From Tubulinosema ratisbonensis (lineage: Eukaryota; Microsporidia; Tubulinosematidae): a stretch of DNA of 41,252 bases. The stretch's first letter is position 1. The number at the start of each line of letters is the position of its first letter. The position numbers were made by a program, and so were the translations under genes. Location of the stretch: the NCBI GenBank assembly GCA_004000155.1, contig RCSS01000484.1:1-41252 (forward strand), read 5' to 3'. Below, piece after piece: positions 24,131-36,427 of this stretch. Below the pieces are notes generated by a model. That model had not been told where the DNA came from. It saw nothing but the letters and a program-made list of their open reading frames with translations, and made no database searches.

Positions 24131-27100
24131 GTTGCTTAAATTTTTGCTATTTTTAAATAAAGTTTGAATTTTAAAACCATATAGTTTCAAAGTACACCCA
24201 GTCAACTTGATTCAATTTTTTAGATTTTAAAACAAATGTGTTTCACAAAAACAAAAAAGTCTAAATATATTGAATGGCTTGGTTTTTGCACTGACATAAA
24301 CCCAATATGATACTTTTGTCTAAGAAATCAAATAAAGGTCAAAGGCATTTCATTTTTAAAAAATGTAAGATACAATCATCATAAAAAATTTTTTATACTA
24401 AAAAATGCAATTTTTATATATTCAAAACTCTATTAGTCCATTTCATTTAATGTCAATAACATTGTCCTGATAAAAAAATACAATCTTATAAAATTTGATT
24501 AATTGCAAGAGATCAATGTTATATTACATAAATTTTTATATAAATAATACAAAAAATTTAAATTCAAACGCAATATTTAATATAAGCTTTACTTTTTTAA
24601 GAATATACGTTTATTTTATATACATAAAATTTTAACTTTTGTTTCTGTATGATTTAGTGATTTAAATATATATTTTAATGATTGCTATTTATATAAAGTA
24701 ATTTAATATACATAATTCGTATTGGCTTTCTGATTTTTTTTTAACAAAATAAATGTGATTATTTATATATTTATTGTATTCTTTATATTAGAAAACTAAT
24801 TGTTAGTCAAATAAAATTTTAAATAAAAGTTTATAATAATATACTACATTTTAATAAATTCTCAATGATTTTTATTATGATTTTAACTATGTTAAAAAAA
24901 AATTAATGTTGAATATATTACAAATGCGAATTATTTAGAGAAGATGAAATTTTTGTATATAAATTTCTATTATTTTATGAAAAATCCTACAACAATGTTT
25001 ATAAAGAGATTTTCCATAATAAGAACGCATTTAGATATATAAAAAACAGAATGTAAAATATTAAGTAATTGTTATTTTATATTTTTTCATCTCAAATAAC
25101 TATTTTTCGATAGCAGTCCTTTAAGTAGTAGTAAATGTATTATTTTTTGTCAAGATTTAAGATCAAGTAATATAAAATCTTAAGTATAATTTTAGGTAAT
25201 TTAATTTTACCTTTTGTTAAAGATTTTAATAGTTTAAAATCCTAATGTAGTATTTCCTTTTAGATAACATAAAAATTCTTTCGTGATTCCATTTGAATTC
25301 TTTTACTTTAAATATTTTTTTTTGCATGTAAAGATACTTAACCGTTTATGTATAAATCGGATAGTTTTGATAATATATAAATGGTAAACAAGATTTATAA
25401 AAATCTGTCTTAGTCATACAAATATGAATAATATTCTTTTCCTTCAGGTTTCTTGTATATAAATTATTTTTTAAGCATCAACATACCAATTAAGGGTTTT
25501 TATAGAAAATACGTTTTGCAAGAGATAAGAAAATTTTTATCTATTCGTTCAAAAGAAGATAGAATATTCGTTAATACATGACTTTATTTTATGACATGGA
25601 TTTAGTTTTTTTTATCTTTACACTTGGAAAAATTTAATATTTGGTACTAAAGTTTTCTTAATTTATAATGTTTAATATTTTCAATTATATACCAAATTAT
25701 TTTTTTATAGTCTTTCCAAATTTTAAATTACAACAAAATAATTGATTTTATATTAAAAGACCATTCCACTTATATAAAATTAAAAATTATTATTCAATTT
25801 TTTTAAATTTATAAATGCAAAACAACTACTCTTTTGTATTTCTAGCTTTCTGTTTAAAACTTCTATTTACCCTGGCACAAAACTAATATTCACATTTTTT
25901 AGCATTTTAGATTTGTAAATTAACTTTAAGTTGTATCTACATTATCTTTTTTTACACATATACAAGTTTAACAGTTTTATTAAATACTATGACTTTTTTT
26001 ATTACGTCTATCTTTTATACTGTCATAATGTTTAAAATAATGTTTAAAACCACATAATTGATGGTCATTAAGGATTCTAACCGTCACACTTTTTTTAGAT
26101 CTACATTTTTATACATTATAACCACACTAACCTAAATTTTATTTTACATATTAAGACAAACTATTTGAAACAAACTCTTAAAAATAGATAAAAATTTAAA
26201 ATTATATATATATATTTAAATGAAATAACATTCGGTTGCGGATCATGTTGAATTTGTGTAAAATAAAATGATTTTATTAGAGTTTTTAATTATCTCATTT
26301 TTTAAATAAAACATTTTTAAAAAAATAAAAATTGTTTTTTTGTTGGCTGCAACACGACAACAAATAAATAATTGATAATGTATATTTAGGCCTGCTTTTT
26401 GTTAACAATTTAGCTTAAAATCAAAAAAACCAGGCCTTTCGTTGTAGTTCTTTTTAAAAAATTGAACACATATATTTAATACAAAGATTTTTAATTCTAG
26501 TTCTATTAAACTATAAAATGACATATTCTTAAAAAATACAATTAAGAATTAAAAATTTAAAGTTTTATTGAAACAATATGAAGTTTACACAAAAGACAAT
26601 ATATAATTAGATTATCATTGAAATGTTTAATTCTTAGATAGATTGCTATCATTTTTAGATATAAATTATATTATATGCATATATTATCTTCGTAAAGATT
26701 ATAAACACTAAAAAAGCATAATAATTAAAAAAAATATGTGTTAAATTTTGTTTTTTAAACATATTTAGCGTCTAAAAAGATATTTGAGCTATGGTTTCTA
26801 TTTAAAGTGTAGAAGCTATACTTTTATGGTCAACATGTATTTTTAATAAAGATTATAGCAGGTTCATATCTTATTTTATATTAATGATAGACGTTATAAG
26901 TGTATACAAGGCTTAAATATATGTTTTCTAATTTTGATTACATTTTTCCTGAAATTAAGTATGATATCTGGCCTACGGGGTTCATAAACAAATCTAATAC
27001 CAAAGCATTGAATTTCATGATTTTAATTTTATCGCTAAGTTATTTACTTATAAAAAATTTAACAATAAATTGTTTTTGTTTTTTTTAAGTTTTTATATTT

Positions 27101-27959
27101 TTTATAATTATAAGTCGTATTTAAATTTCTAGAAATGAGCTTTCTGAAAATATATTATTTTCTAATAACCCTTAAATGTTTAGTTGAAATATACCTAAAC
27201 AAAAAATCAAAAACTTGAAAATTTTATAATGTTTTTTATATGTTACGGATTAAAATTGTTTTCATAGGCAGAATACAACTTACTAAAATTTTGATCGGGT
27301 ATATTTAATGTTTGTTACGTTAATATTTTAATATGATGACTACTTTTTAAAAATAAACTTTAAAGCTCAAATATCACCTTGTTGATTTTGTTATATATTA
27401 TATAGATTCCAGTGTTAATTAAATAAAAACAATTTTTAAAAACAAGTTTTAAAAATTATTACCATATCAGAGGCATAAAAAAATAAAATGAATGAATATG
27501 TCTTTGAAAACTTCAAGCAAAAAATTTTTTTCACTTACTCTATGGCGACTTGTAAATAATTTGTTTAAAATAAATTAATTTTTTGAAAATATAAACTTTT
27601 GCGTAATATATTTCATTTAACTGTTAATCACAACAGAATTTAAAATATTTATATTTTAAAGGCTATAAAAAGCATATAAATGTTTTTTATTTATGTTTTA
27701 AAATTTACTTATGTTTAAGATTGATCAAAAGATTGGAGTTAGATATTTTAAAATTGAAAAAATAAATATTTTTTTGTCTATTATGTTTTTTTATGCAAAA
27801 AATTAGAAATATTTTGGATAATTTTATAAATAAAAATCATTTTTAAACAATAAGATTGTAAAATTCAAATTCAATGTAAATCTACAAACTTAGCACATCA
27901 AAAATAAAGTTGAATTTGAATTCATTACAAAGTATTTTAAAATGTAATTATTGTTAAAA
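24131..27959. other. A+T-rich desert
   Basis: No supported gene. At 26921-27088 (plus) an ATG frame of 55 codons starts MFSNFDYIFPEIKYDIWPTG and ends in a hydrophobic tail. Its first 33 residues look coding-like, but there is no family match or neighbour, so I do not call it a gene. The remainder is A/T-rich with stops in all frames. Confidence 0.5.
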
Positions 27960-28212
27960 ATAAAATATTCTTAGAAAATAAAACATTTTCATAACATTGT
28001 TTGATATTTCTAACAAATTTTCAGTTTTAAGCTTGATGAAAAGTGCTTCTAGAGATTTTATAGCAGCTTGTGAGAATCAAAGTGCATATATTTATTATAA
28101 AAACAAAGCTCTTTGGCTGTAATCAGTTGTATCATAAGTAAGATATTAAGTTTCAACATACTTTGTAGTTTTTCGCTTCGTTCTTGCATCTAAACGTTGA
28201 TTAGCCGTCTTT
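27960..28212 (-). other. GC-elevated island, possible coding relic
   Basis: Composition rises compared with the surrounding desert. One minus frame reads QRLDARTKRKTTKYVET, a stop, YLTYDTTDYSQRALFL, stops, then AAIKSLEALFIKLKTENLLE, which looks like a broken basic protein. The opposite strand has a 28-codon frame (SASRDFIAACENQSAYIYY). I cannot tell which strand, if either, was coding, and no family was recognised. Confidence 0.25.
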
Positions 28213-31200
28213 AAATTTATTGTTTTTTAAGTCAAATAAGATAAAAAAATATATTTTTTGGATTTTGTTGCTATAAATGTCCTAAATTAACAAAAAATAA
28301 AAGGTTTTGTAAAAGAACTTTGTCTTATCAACAATATAAAGAGTCTAAAAATTAATAAATTTATCTTCATTTTTAAAGTATTTGCTCTACAACTTAGCTT
28401 TTAATAAGCCATATCAAATATGTGATATGTTTTTTTATATATCAAGCATTTTTTATTGATTTAAATTTATAGAACTAAAGAACTATAGTAATTTTTCCTA
28501 GAGTTAAATTTTTAATAAAGTTTTTAATATAAAATTAGATGTTTCAAAGTAATAAATATAGTTATTAGAAAAAATCAATTAACCTTTTTGTACTTTTAAA
28601 CAGTCTTCCTCTACAAATTTAAAATTAATTTGTGATTAGCATATTTCGTTTTAAATATATTCTGGCTTCTAGATTACTAAATTTATTTCAAAAAAATAAA
28701 TTTAAAAATAATATTTAATTAAATATATTGAGAAATAATAAAGTTAATTATATACATTTCGTGCAGCATATAATTTTAAAATGTTATAGAATATAAAATT
28801 TAAATTTATATTGCATACAATAGCAAAAAATATTCAAAAATTTAATTATTAATAAAAAGTTTCCAATTTTAAAAATTATATAAATTTTCGAATTGAAGAA
28901 TTAAACATTTAAAATTTTTATATAAAATTATTAAAATATTTAAATTTTCCAGAAGAACAAAAATAGTTAAGCCACATGTTTAAAAATTTCATTTCCTTCT
29001 ATACTCTTAGATAAGAGGGTATGTTTTTATCATTATTTACCATCTAAAGTAGTAAGTATTTGGGAAAATATGTTTACAAAGTTTAGTATAAAATATTTAC
29101 GATTTTTTCTAACTAGAATGTAAAAATATGTTAAGTTTATTTATATATTAAATTATAGTGTTTATGTCCAATTCTTTAACTATCATATCAATAGTTACAT
29201 CACAATGTTTATTTATCTCATCATATTATCGAGTATCTTTAAAAGTTATTTTTAATAAATAATATAAAATGCTAAAACTTTATTTAAATAAATATTAAAC
29301 CTATAATAGTAATTTTCTTTTGCGTGTAACACTTCTCAGAGATATCACTTTACTAGACTAATTAAATTAGAAAAAAAAATTTGAAGAGCGTTTGACAAAA
29401 AGGTTATGAATAATATATTTGATTTTACATTTAATTTCTACAGATATAACTATTTTAAAGTTTAACAACAACCTAATTTTCTATGCATTCATTTTAAAAT
29501 ATTTTAATTTTTTAAATTTTAAGATGAATTAACAAAAAAACATATTTGAAAATTATCTGTTCTTAAGAAAAAATGTAAATTTAAATAGTCGATGTAACAC
29601 CTGAAGGGTGTAATATAGTGAATTTAGTTTAAGGGATTTTAAAAAATAAACCCTTTTGAAAAAATTATTTTAATAAATAAACGAACCTTAGATTAAAAAA
29701 TAACATAAATATACAAAATAATATTGTTGTTTATATATAAATACAAATGTGTCATATACATTAAACTTAAACAATATTTTTGTACAAGATTACAGATTTA
29801 TAATGTTAGACTAAAAGAAAATCATATTTTTTAAATTTAAAATATTTTGTGTTAAAAACAAAATAATAAATTATATTGAATTAAGTGTAATAAAAAAGCA
29901 ATACATTATGCAGGGTTTTAATAAATATTTGAACTAAATCAATTTTTAAATAAGTTACGATAAAATCTAAGAATATTTTCATTCTTTTTAAACTTTTATA
30001 AAGATTTAAAATTTTAATGCTAATGTGTTTTGTTTCTTAAAAAATAGATATATTAATTAACAACTCAAAATATTTGAAATTATATATATACTCTAAATTG
30101 TTAATTATAAATAGAAAATAATTTAAAAATACTAAATGTGAAATTTTCATCATATTAAAAATTTTTATGTAGTTAAAAGAATTCATATTAAATAAATTAT
30201 CTTATTTAATTTCCTAATCTACTTTTTTTTTAAATTAATTTGAATTTAATATTATGCGCTAATACTATTTGTGAAAAATAAAATTAAAAAAAATCTAGCT
30301 GATGAAAAAAAAAATATAGGTTTTAGTGGCAATCATATTTATCAAAAAAGGGAGGGTATATATATTAAAAGCATGAAAAATTTTAAGAATCACAAAAATA
30401 ACAAAGAGGCCACCAAAAAAGAAATTCTAACATGTCCTTTTAGACAATAAAAAAATATAAATTAATTTTCAATCTAATAAAAAACATGAAATTGACCTGT
30501 AAATTATTTCTATTTTTTAATGAAAAAAAAATAAAGTTATTAAAAGCTTTTAAATTAAAAATGAAAATCAATTAAATATTGAGATCTTATTTACCAAATT
30601 AAAAAAAGAATGTACATTGCTTAATTGTTAGATTTTTTTAATTTCGTACTTACAAACTCTTTGATAAAGCAAAAAACATATAAACTCTTAGTGTGCCTTT
30701 ATTATAAATTTAAATATTGTAAAAAACGTAAGATTTTTCTAATTATTTAGAAAATACACCAACTTAAATTTTTTTCTATCTTAATTGATGATACTAATGC
30801 GTTAATATTAATTTAAAAAATATTTGAAATATTTTTTAAATATAATAAAGTATACAAATTAAAAGAATATGCAAAAAACTATTTGTATAAAATAAACTTC
30901 ATATATAATTAAATTTGATAATCTCGAAAAGAAAAAAATTATATATGGTACATTTTTTTGTGTAAAAATTTAGAAATAGTGAGGAGAATTTGTTAAATTG
31001 CTATATTTATTTTAAATTTATCGAAAAAGTATTTGTTTTTACTTATTCATTTATTGCAAAAGTAAAAACTCTATACTTTAATGTTTTTTATTTAAAATCC
31101 ATCTTTACGAGCCTTAAATCTTAAAATTATTTATATACAACTCAAAAAGAAATTTGTATTTTACCTTTCATATTAAAAAATAATAAAAAAGAGACTTAAA

Positions 31201-32044
31201 AATATAAGTTAAATTAATGAAAAATATATTCAATTTAAAATTCACATTTCACATTTCAAACGACTTATAACGTATCTTTAAAATTTAAAACATTTCATAT
31301 GTCTATATTCGTTTTTGATATATTTTCAAACTAAAAATCTTCTCGAAAATAAATATTTAATCAATAAAAAAAAGTGTTACACGTGGATTTAATTCTTTAC
31401 TACAGATTTAACTTTTTCGCTTTTAAAATCAGTATATTTTAAAATCTTCATTTTTTTATTTGATTTAAATAAATCATTTAAACAATTTCAACATATAAAA
31501 TCTTTAATAATCTATTAAAAATTTCTATGTGCAATTTTTTTATACAAAACAATCAATTTATCGTTAGAAAACTCTTATGGATGAAGTCGTTGTAACAGTA
31601 AATAGTGTAAAATGTAAGATTTTAATATGTAAAAATTTTACGTTATCAAAAAGCTATGTCGGCAATATGAAAGAAATAAAAATACATGAATTCATTATGC
31701 GATGTATAAATTTTCATGCATCATATAATAACAAATAAAAAAAATTGCATAAATTTTTATTTTTGTAACCCTGAAAAAACTTTAATAAAATTCCTTACAT
31801 ATATTGTAAAATTGTATAAGTTCATAAGAGATGATTTAACATTTCAGTATCTTATATTAGAATTTTACTTTTTGTAGCGTATTGACCGAGCATAATATTA
31901 CCTTTTATTCATTTTAACTTAATTAATCAAAAGAGTAGAAAAGGTAAAGGATTTTTGTCTCTAGTAAATTTATTTATCAAGCCTTAATTAAAATAGAGTT
32001 AGTTTTATAAATTTAATAAAAAAATAATTTTACTAATGATTTAT
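28213..32044. other. A+T-rich desert
   Basis: No gene recognised. One small hairpin, ACACC-TGAA-GGGTGT, lies at about 29598-29612 and has no visible context. Otherwise runs of A and T with stops in every frame. Confidence 0.55.
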
Positions 32045-33004
32045 TTTGAAAAAAATTAAGAAAAGTTTTACTCTAAATGATAAACTGAGAAAAGCTAGAA
32101 AAATTCTAAAAGACATATCTCAACTCAATCAATATGCGGCAATTTTTACTAATAATGAAATTGCATAAAATCTTTTCAAAAACATGGTATTTTAAAAGAC
32201 AAAATCACTCGTTTGACTTGTAAACACAACATGTTTATCTGTAATAGTGCTGTTTTTGAAAGAAGCGTTTTCAAATATCAAAATAAAAAATGTAATAATA
32301 AAAGGAAACTAAACGCAGAATCTACACTAGAACACATAAATTTAGAATATTTTAAAATTTAATGTAGTATACTTATATGTTTTTGATTATGATTTTTATC
32401 AATCACTTAACTTTTGTCAAATCTCAAAAGCTACATTAATAAAAATAAAAGATTCAATAATAAACTTCATAATATGAAAGAAAAAAAATAGACGGGCCAA
32501 ATTTTGAAATTTGAATGAATAGAACGGCTATTTGCAACGATTTTTTATTAAAAATGTTTCTAACACATTGAATGACAAGAAAAACATCCAATGGATAATA
32601 GGAGGAATAGATAATTCTCCAGAAAAAAATTTTTTTCGTAAACTTGTTCCTGACCTAAAATACCAACGATAAGCAAAATTCTTCATGAATTTATCCAGAA
32701 ATCTTCTATAATAATATGCGATGAGTACCCGTCATACCATATTGAAGTAAAAGTTTTTGGTTCGCACCACATAGTGGTAAACCATGTTAATGGGTTCACA
32801 ATCGACGATGGATATCATACATACGATGTTGAAAACTTATGGAGTCGTCTTAAAAAAATATACAGAGACAGAGCAAGCATAACCAAGCAGCGAATCGAAA
32901 TATTTTTAAGAGAATTTGAGTGGAAAAAGAAGAATTTTAAACAAAAAGAATTAAATAATTTTGAAGCAGCATTTGCTAACATAATTGTCAGTTCTAATAA
33001 ATGA
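32045..33004 (+). pseudogene. IS1595 (ISXO2)-like transposase A, disrupted
   Basis: Reading through several stops and frame changes, the parts are: an N-terminal helical region (KARKILKDISQLNQYAAIF); a Cys-rich zinc-ribbon-like stretch (ITRLTCKHNMFIC, later NKKCNNKR); the start of the DDE core near 32500-32580, where the first Asp (normally I-D-E-T) is no longer readable; QWIIGGIDNSPEKNFF at about 32590; SIIICDEYPSYH with the second Asp at about 32720; VVNHVNGF at about 32780; and DVENLWSRLKKIYRDR with the third acidic residue at about 32840. The last 76 codons (from 32774) are an intact frame to the TGA. ISXO2-like transposases move their element by cut-and-paste with 8-bp duplications. The sequence is well diverged from copies B-D. 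No inverted end could be matched. Confidence 0.75.
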
Positions 33005-33071
33005 CATGGTTATAAAAAAGATTTATTTATACGTTTAAATCAAAAATAAAACTATTTGTTTCAGCTGAAAA

Positions 33072-33119
33072 GGATTTTATTTTTGCCCGCTCCTCCCCCG
33101 AGGGGCAGAAAATAAAATC
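33072..33119. repeat. GC-rich imperfect palindrome after transposase A
   Basis: GGATTTTATTTTTGCCC and, 13 bases later, GGGGCAGAAAATAAAATCT are near-perfect inverted copies, separated by a C/G-rich core (GCTCCTCCCCCGA). They may be two transposon ends lying head-to-head, for example the right end of element A next to an end of another copy, or a hairpin-forming terminator. A matching left end was not found upstream of transposase A. Confidence 0.5.
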
Positions 33120-33258
33120 TAATTGTTAAATTATAATATTTATGTATAACCGATATTATATATTAAAATTCAATATTATTTTAAATTTAATAAATTAAAA
33201 TTAAAAATAATATTGAAAAATAAATTTACTAAAGCCAGATTTTTTTAATATGAAGAAA

Positions 33259-33266
33259 AGAATATG
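33259..33266. repeat. 8-bp target duplication, left of element B
   Basis: AGAATATG, repeated exactly at 34488-34495. Eight bases is the usual duplication length for IS1595-family insertion. Confidence 0.85.
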
Positions 33267-34487
33267 GGTAATGTCTGAGATTAGTGGGACCCACTTCTAC
33301 TTTTGGTAAATTTGGACTAAATTGTTAAGTGAACTAATAAAAAAAGTAGATTAAATTAAATAAAAAATTATTCAATATTAATATAGAATTAATTTAATAT
33401 TTCGTTCAACTTTTCAACAGAGTTAGTAACCTTCGCGTTTTAAAAAAATATATAAATGAATATAATTTCTCAACTTTGAAACATTAACTGATTTAAGAAA
33501 TTTTTTGAGTGATTGCCATTGCCTTTTAATATTTTGATTGTGAATTAGAGGATTATCTTTATCTACAAAATTCTCACTATGATTTACTATTTGATGAATA
33601 AAACCTATTTCTGATAATTTATTGTAATCTTTCCACATGTCAGTAATAATGGTAGAAGCGGGGTCTATATTATATCTAATAATATTATTTAAGATCGCAG
33701 AATTTCTTTTTTTAACAATTTTAAAATTAACTTTTTTTGTTTCTCTGCAAATTTCTTCTACTATCCAAATTTTTTGCTTTTCTAATATACGCCCTACAGC
33801 ATATATTCTTTTCATAATGTGTGATTCATTTACTTCAACAGTAGCTCCTGATCCTCCAATTTTTTCCCATCCGTTACTATGATAAATATTTTGGTTTATG
33901 TTGATTTTTTTTTATTATTTAACTGACGGTATTTTTGTATATTTCAAGCTCCTCTGCTATTTCTCTTTGTGTAAGATTCAAACAGTAATAATAAGTTATT
34001 TTAAGAATGATAGAATTAGATTTCTTTATTCCGACAAAAAAGTTATTCTTATCTTTCACCAGTTTAAAATAGCAACTTAATTTTCTTATACCATTGATTT
34101 GAATCTTTTTAGTACACCTTAAATACGTGTAAGTATGATTATTTTATTAGGAACTAATCGACACCCACATCTTGGACAATCGATTAATTCAGTACTAAAA
34201 TAATTGTTTTCTTTTAAAAAATTTGTTGCTCCAATTTCTAATAAAGCATAGTCATAAAATTTACCTAGTTTCATAAACTAAGGTGTAAATAAAAATTTTA
34301 TTTATATTTTTTTAAATAGTAATTTAATATTATATATTAATCAAAATGATCAAACCAAAAATTAAATATCTAATTTTTTTCTTTATTAAGTTTACTTTTT
34401 TTAATTTATTTTTTATTAGTTCAGTTAACAATTTTGATTAAATTTACCAAAAGCAGAAGTAGGTCCCCACTAATCTCAGACATTACC
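33267..34487 (-). mobile_element. IS1595-like element B with intact ends
   Basis: A 1,221-bp element bounded by inverted repeats of about 76 bp. Read inwards, both ends begin GGTAATGTCTGAGATTAGTG and stay alike to TGAACTAATAAAAAA with only a handful of differences. Flanked by the perfect duplication AGAATATG. It carries one disrupted transposase gene on the minus strand. The clean duplication and long matching ends suggest a fairly recent insertion compared with the Tigger element. Confidence 0.9.
33423..34274 (-). pseudogene. IS1595 (ISXO2)-like transposase B, disrupted
   Basis: It begins at the ATG with first base 34274 and ends at the TAA at 33423, about 284 codons. Order: MKLGKFYDYALLEIG; a zinc ribbon start CPRCGCRLVP; a frame change near 34115, after which the second half of the ribbon reads RCTKKIQINGIRK; a helix-turn-helix-like NLTQREIAEELEIYKNTVS; a stop and a frame change near 33900; then the DDE core. 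The first acidic position reads TVEVNES (Asn where Asp is expected), the second TIITDMWKDYNKL (Asp kept), then IVNHSENFVD, and the third position NIKRQWQSLK (Lys where Glu is expected). The last 130 codons are open. With two of three catalytic residues changed it could not act even without the frameshifts. Confidence 0.85.
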
Positions 34488-34495
34488 AGAATATG
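34488..34495. repeat. 8-bp target duplication, right of element B
   Basis: AGAATATG, exact partner of 33259-33266. Confidence 0.85.
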
Positions 34496-34556
34496 TATTT
34501 CATAACCGGTAAACATGAGCCAGATAGTTTCAAAATTCCAAATTTTTAAATAAAAG

Positions 34557-35704
34557 GGTACTTTTTCGGTATTTCCTCCAGGGTTAGAATTAAAATAAAT
34601 AAATAAAAATAAAAAAAATAAATTAAATATTTAAAAAATATAATAAAATAATAAAAAAATATATATAATTAAATTAAATAATAAAACCTAATGGTTTTCA
34701 ATAGAGAAGAGCTTTCAGCTATAAATCTAAGAAAACTACATATTCTACTGGGCAGTGAGAACGAGAACGAGGTTGTTGTTGCACAGTCTTTTGGGTTAAT
34801 AAAAGAAAGAAGACTGTGCAACATTTGCAACTCTCAGATGCCTTTAACAAAACGTAAAAAACAAAAATTTCTTTGCGTTGACGTGTCCAAGGCCTTTTAG
34901 GCACGAGGAAAGCATTCTAAAAGGAATATTCTTTAGAGGATCGAAACTAGAAATCGGTATTATTATTGAATTTATATATTTTTGGTCTTTTGATGAATGT
35001 TCCTTTAAAAAATGTTCTCGTGAACTTGGTGTAGCATCTGAGAGTTTTGTTTATTGTAGGTCACATCTTAGAGAGGTATGTGCCATTAAATTAATGCAAA
35101 ACGACCTCGTTCTTGGTGGACTTCGTGTAAAGGTTCAGATTGATGAATCTTTATTTGCTAGGAGAAAGTATAACCGAGGCCGCTTAGTAAAGCAACAACT
35201 GGTTTTCGGAGCTGTTGATTTCAATACAAGCGAGTGTGTTCTAGTTCCTGTAGAAAATAGGACTGAGGTTGAATTATTAACAATAATTCTAAAACACATC
35301 CGGGTGGAAAGATTATTATATCTGATCAATAAGCATCATATAATAATCTTGACTTATATGGTTATTCCCATTATACCGTTAATTACAATGAAAATTTTAT
35401 AGATCCATCCACAGGTGCTAATACCCAAGCAATCGAAAATATGTGGATGAGATCTAAGAGAATAAATAGAAAAGAGGCTGCGACAAGAAAAGATATGGTA
35501 GAAAGCTATTGCATAGAATTTATGTGAAGGCTTAAGTATGGAAAAGATGCCTTTAAATATATAATGGAGCATATTAATGAGTTTTATAATTAAATTAATT
35601 GAATATATTTTTATTATATTTTTTAAATATTTAATTTATTTTTTTTTTAATTTTTATTTATTTATTTAAAATTCTAACCCCGGGGGAAATAATGAAAAAT
35701 AACC
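34557..35704 (+). mobile_element. IS1595-like element C with long inverted ends
   Basis: About 1,148 bp. Read inwards, the left end starts GGTACTTTTTCGGTATTTCC and the right end GGTTATTTTTCATTATTTCC. The match continues through GGGTTAGAATT and an A/T-rich run to roughly 110 bp. Flanks are ATAAAAG on the left and ATAACAAG on the right, an 8-bp duplication if one base was lost from the left copy. It starts only 61 bp after the right duplication of element B. It contains one near-complete transposase gene on the plus strand. Confidence 0.85.
34691..35593 (+). pseudogene. IS1595 (ISXO2)-like transposase C, near-complete, catalytic triad kept
   Basis: About 300 codons from the ATG at 34691 to the TAA at 35591-35593. 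Parts: an N-terminal region; zinc ribbon CNICNSQMPL; a frame change near 34885; the rest of the ribbon (CPRPFRHEESILKG); IEFIYFWSFDECSFK; then the DDE core with VQIDESLFARRKYNRGRLV (first Asp), VFGAVDF, a frame change near 35305, KIIISDQ (second Asp), HYTVNYNENFIDPSTGANTQ, and AIENMWMRSKRI (Glu), ending YIMEHINEFYN. Two in-frame stops sit exactly where the family has Trp: TAA after SDQ (S-D-x-W) and TGA after EFM (E-F-x-W). All three acidic residues survive. The lesions are few, so loss of function seems recent. Confidence 0.88.
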
Positions 35705-35709
35705 ATAAC

Positions 35710-36240
35710 AAGATAATGTTGCTGATCAATTTACTTANTTAGACCGAAGACTAAAAGTTTATGAAGAAGTTTTTAATTTAAGTATGGGTTTTAGAAAAGT
35801 TTATAAAAACGATTTATTGAAAGTAAATAGTATTTTCATAAGGTACCTTCAAAGAGAGGAGTTCCACCCGCGGAAGCCTTACAATATATAAAAGATTTAA
35901 AAATATAGTGTCATAATCACAATACAGTAATGTTTTACATACAAAGGGTATTAGTGACCTTATTTTTTGCTAAGTACATTCAGATATATTACATTTAAAT
36001 ATGGATTTCTACATGATAGTGAAATATTTCGAAATTTGCAACTCTTATTAGTGCATTTTTGCTTAAAAAATAGTATCGTGTTGTAAAAGAAGCAGTTTAC
36101 AGATGATGGTCCTATAACACCTACATCACCTTATGTAGTCTATGGTTAAATCAATATAAAAAAATTGCGAACTTTTCTTTTAAGAAAAAATTAATAAAGA
36201 AACCACAATATGTTGAAGTCTTTTATCTAAATAATTGAAT
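35710..36240 (+). pseudogene. Unidentified decayed coding stretch between elements C and D
   Basis: Several blocks with coding-like balance follow one another on the plus strand in changing frames: LDRRLKVYEEVFNLSMGFRK and DLLKVNSIFIRYLQREEFHP (about 35740-35880), CHNHNTVMFYIQRVLVTLFF (about 35910-35980), SKFATLISAFLLKK, and YRVVKEAVYR, a stop, then WSYNTYITLCSLWLNQYKKI ending KKPQYVEVFYLNN at about 36236. Stops and shifts interrupt it and I recognise no family. It may be another transposon protein or a captured host gene. One base at 35738 is N, so the first block is uncertain. Confidence 0.35.
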
Positions 36241-36260
36241 AAACAAAATAACGAGTTTTT

Positions 36261-36427
36261 CATTTGTTGTCTAGGGATGAGAAGTCCATAAGAATATTTT
36301 TTGTTAAACTTTCTATAGTTAATATAAATACCTAGTTAACAGGAACACACGGTAAAATATGTTTACCATACTTAGGTCTAGCTTAAGATACTGCGAGCCT
36401 TTTACCCGCTAAAACTCGCTCTCGTGT
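36261..36427. repeat. Second copy of the 175-bp repeat
   Basis: Homologous along its whole length to 20790-20958 in the same orientation. Shared runs include GGTAAAATATGTTT and TGCGAGCCTTTTACCC versus CGCGAGCCTTTCACCC. It lies directly beyond the C-terminal end of transposase D. I found no duplication around it. Unlike the other copy it has stops in the equivalent reading frame. Confidence 0.75.

Noticed and set aside
24131..24205. 25-codon upstream extension of the EEP-fold gene
   Set aside because: Would need a TTG start; the ATG at 24130 places a signal peptide at the N-terminus, so the shorter form is preferred.
29590..29615. Hairpin TAACACC-TGAA-GGGTGTAA as a terminator or CRISPR-like repeat
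   Set aside because: Single copy, no adjacent gene, no repeat array anywhere in the window.
33637..34080. Two open frames on the plus strand within element B
   Set aside because: Antisense shadows of transposase B; composition mirrors its codons.
34719..35572. Three open frames on the minus strand within element C
   Set aside because: Antisense shadows of transposase C.
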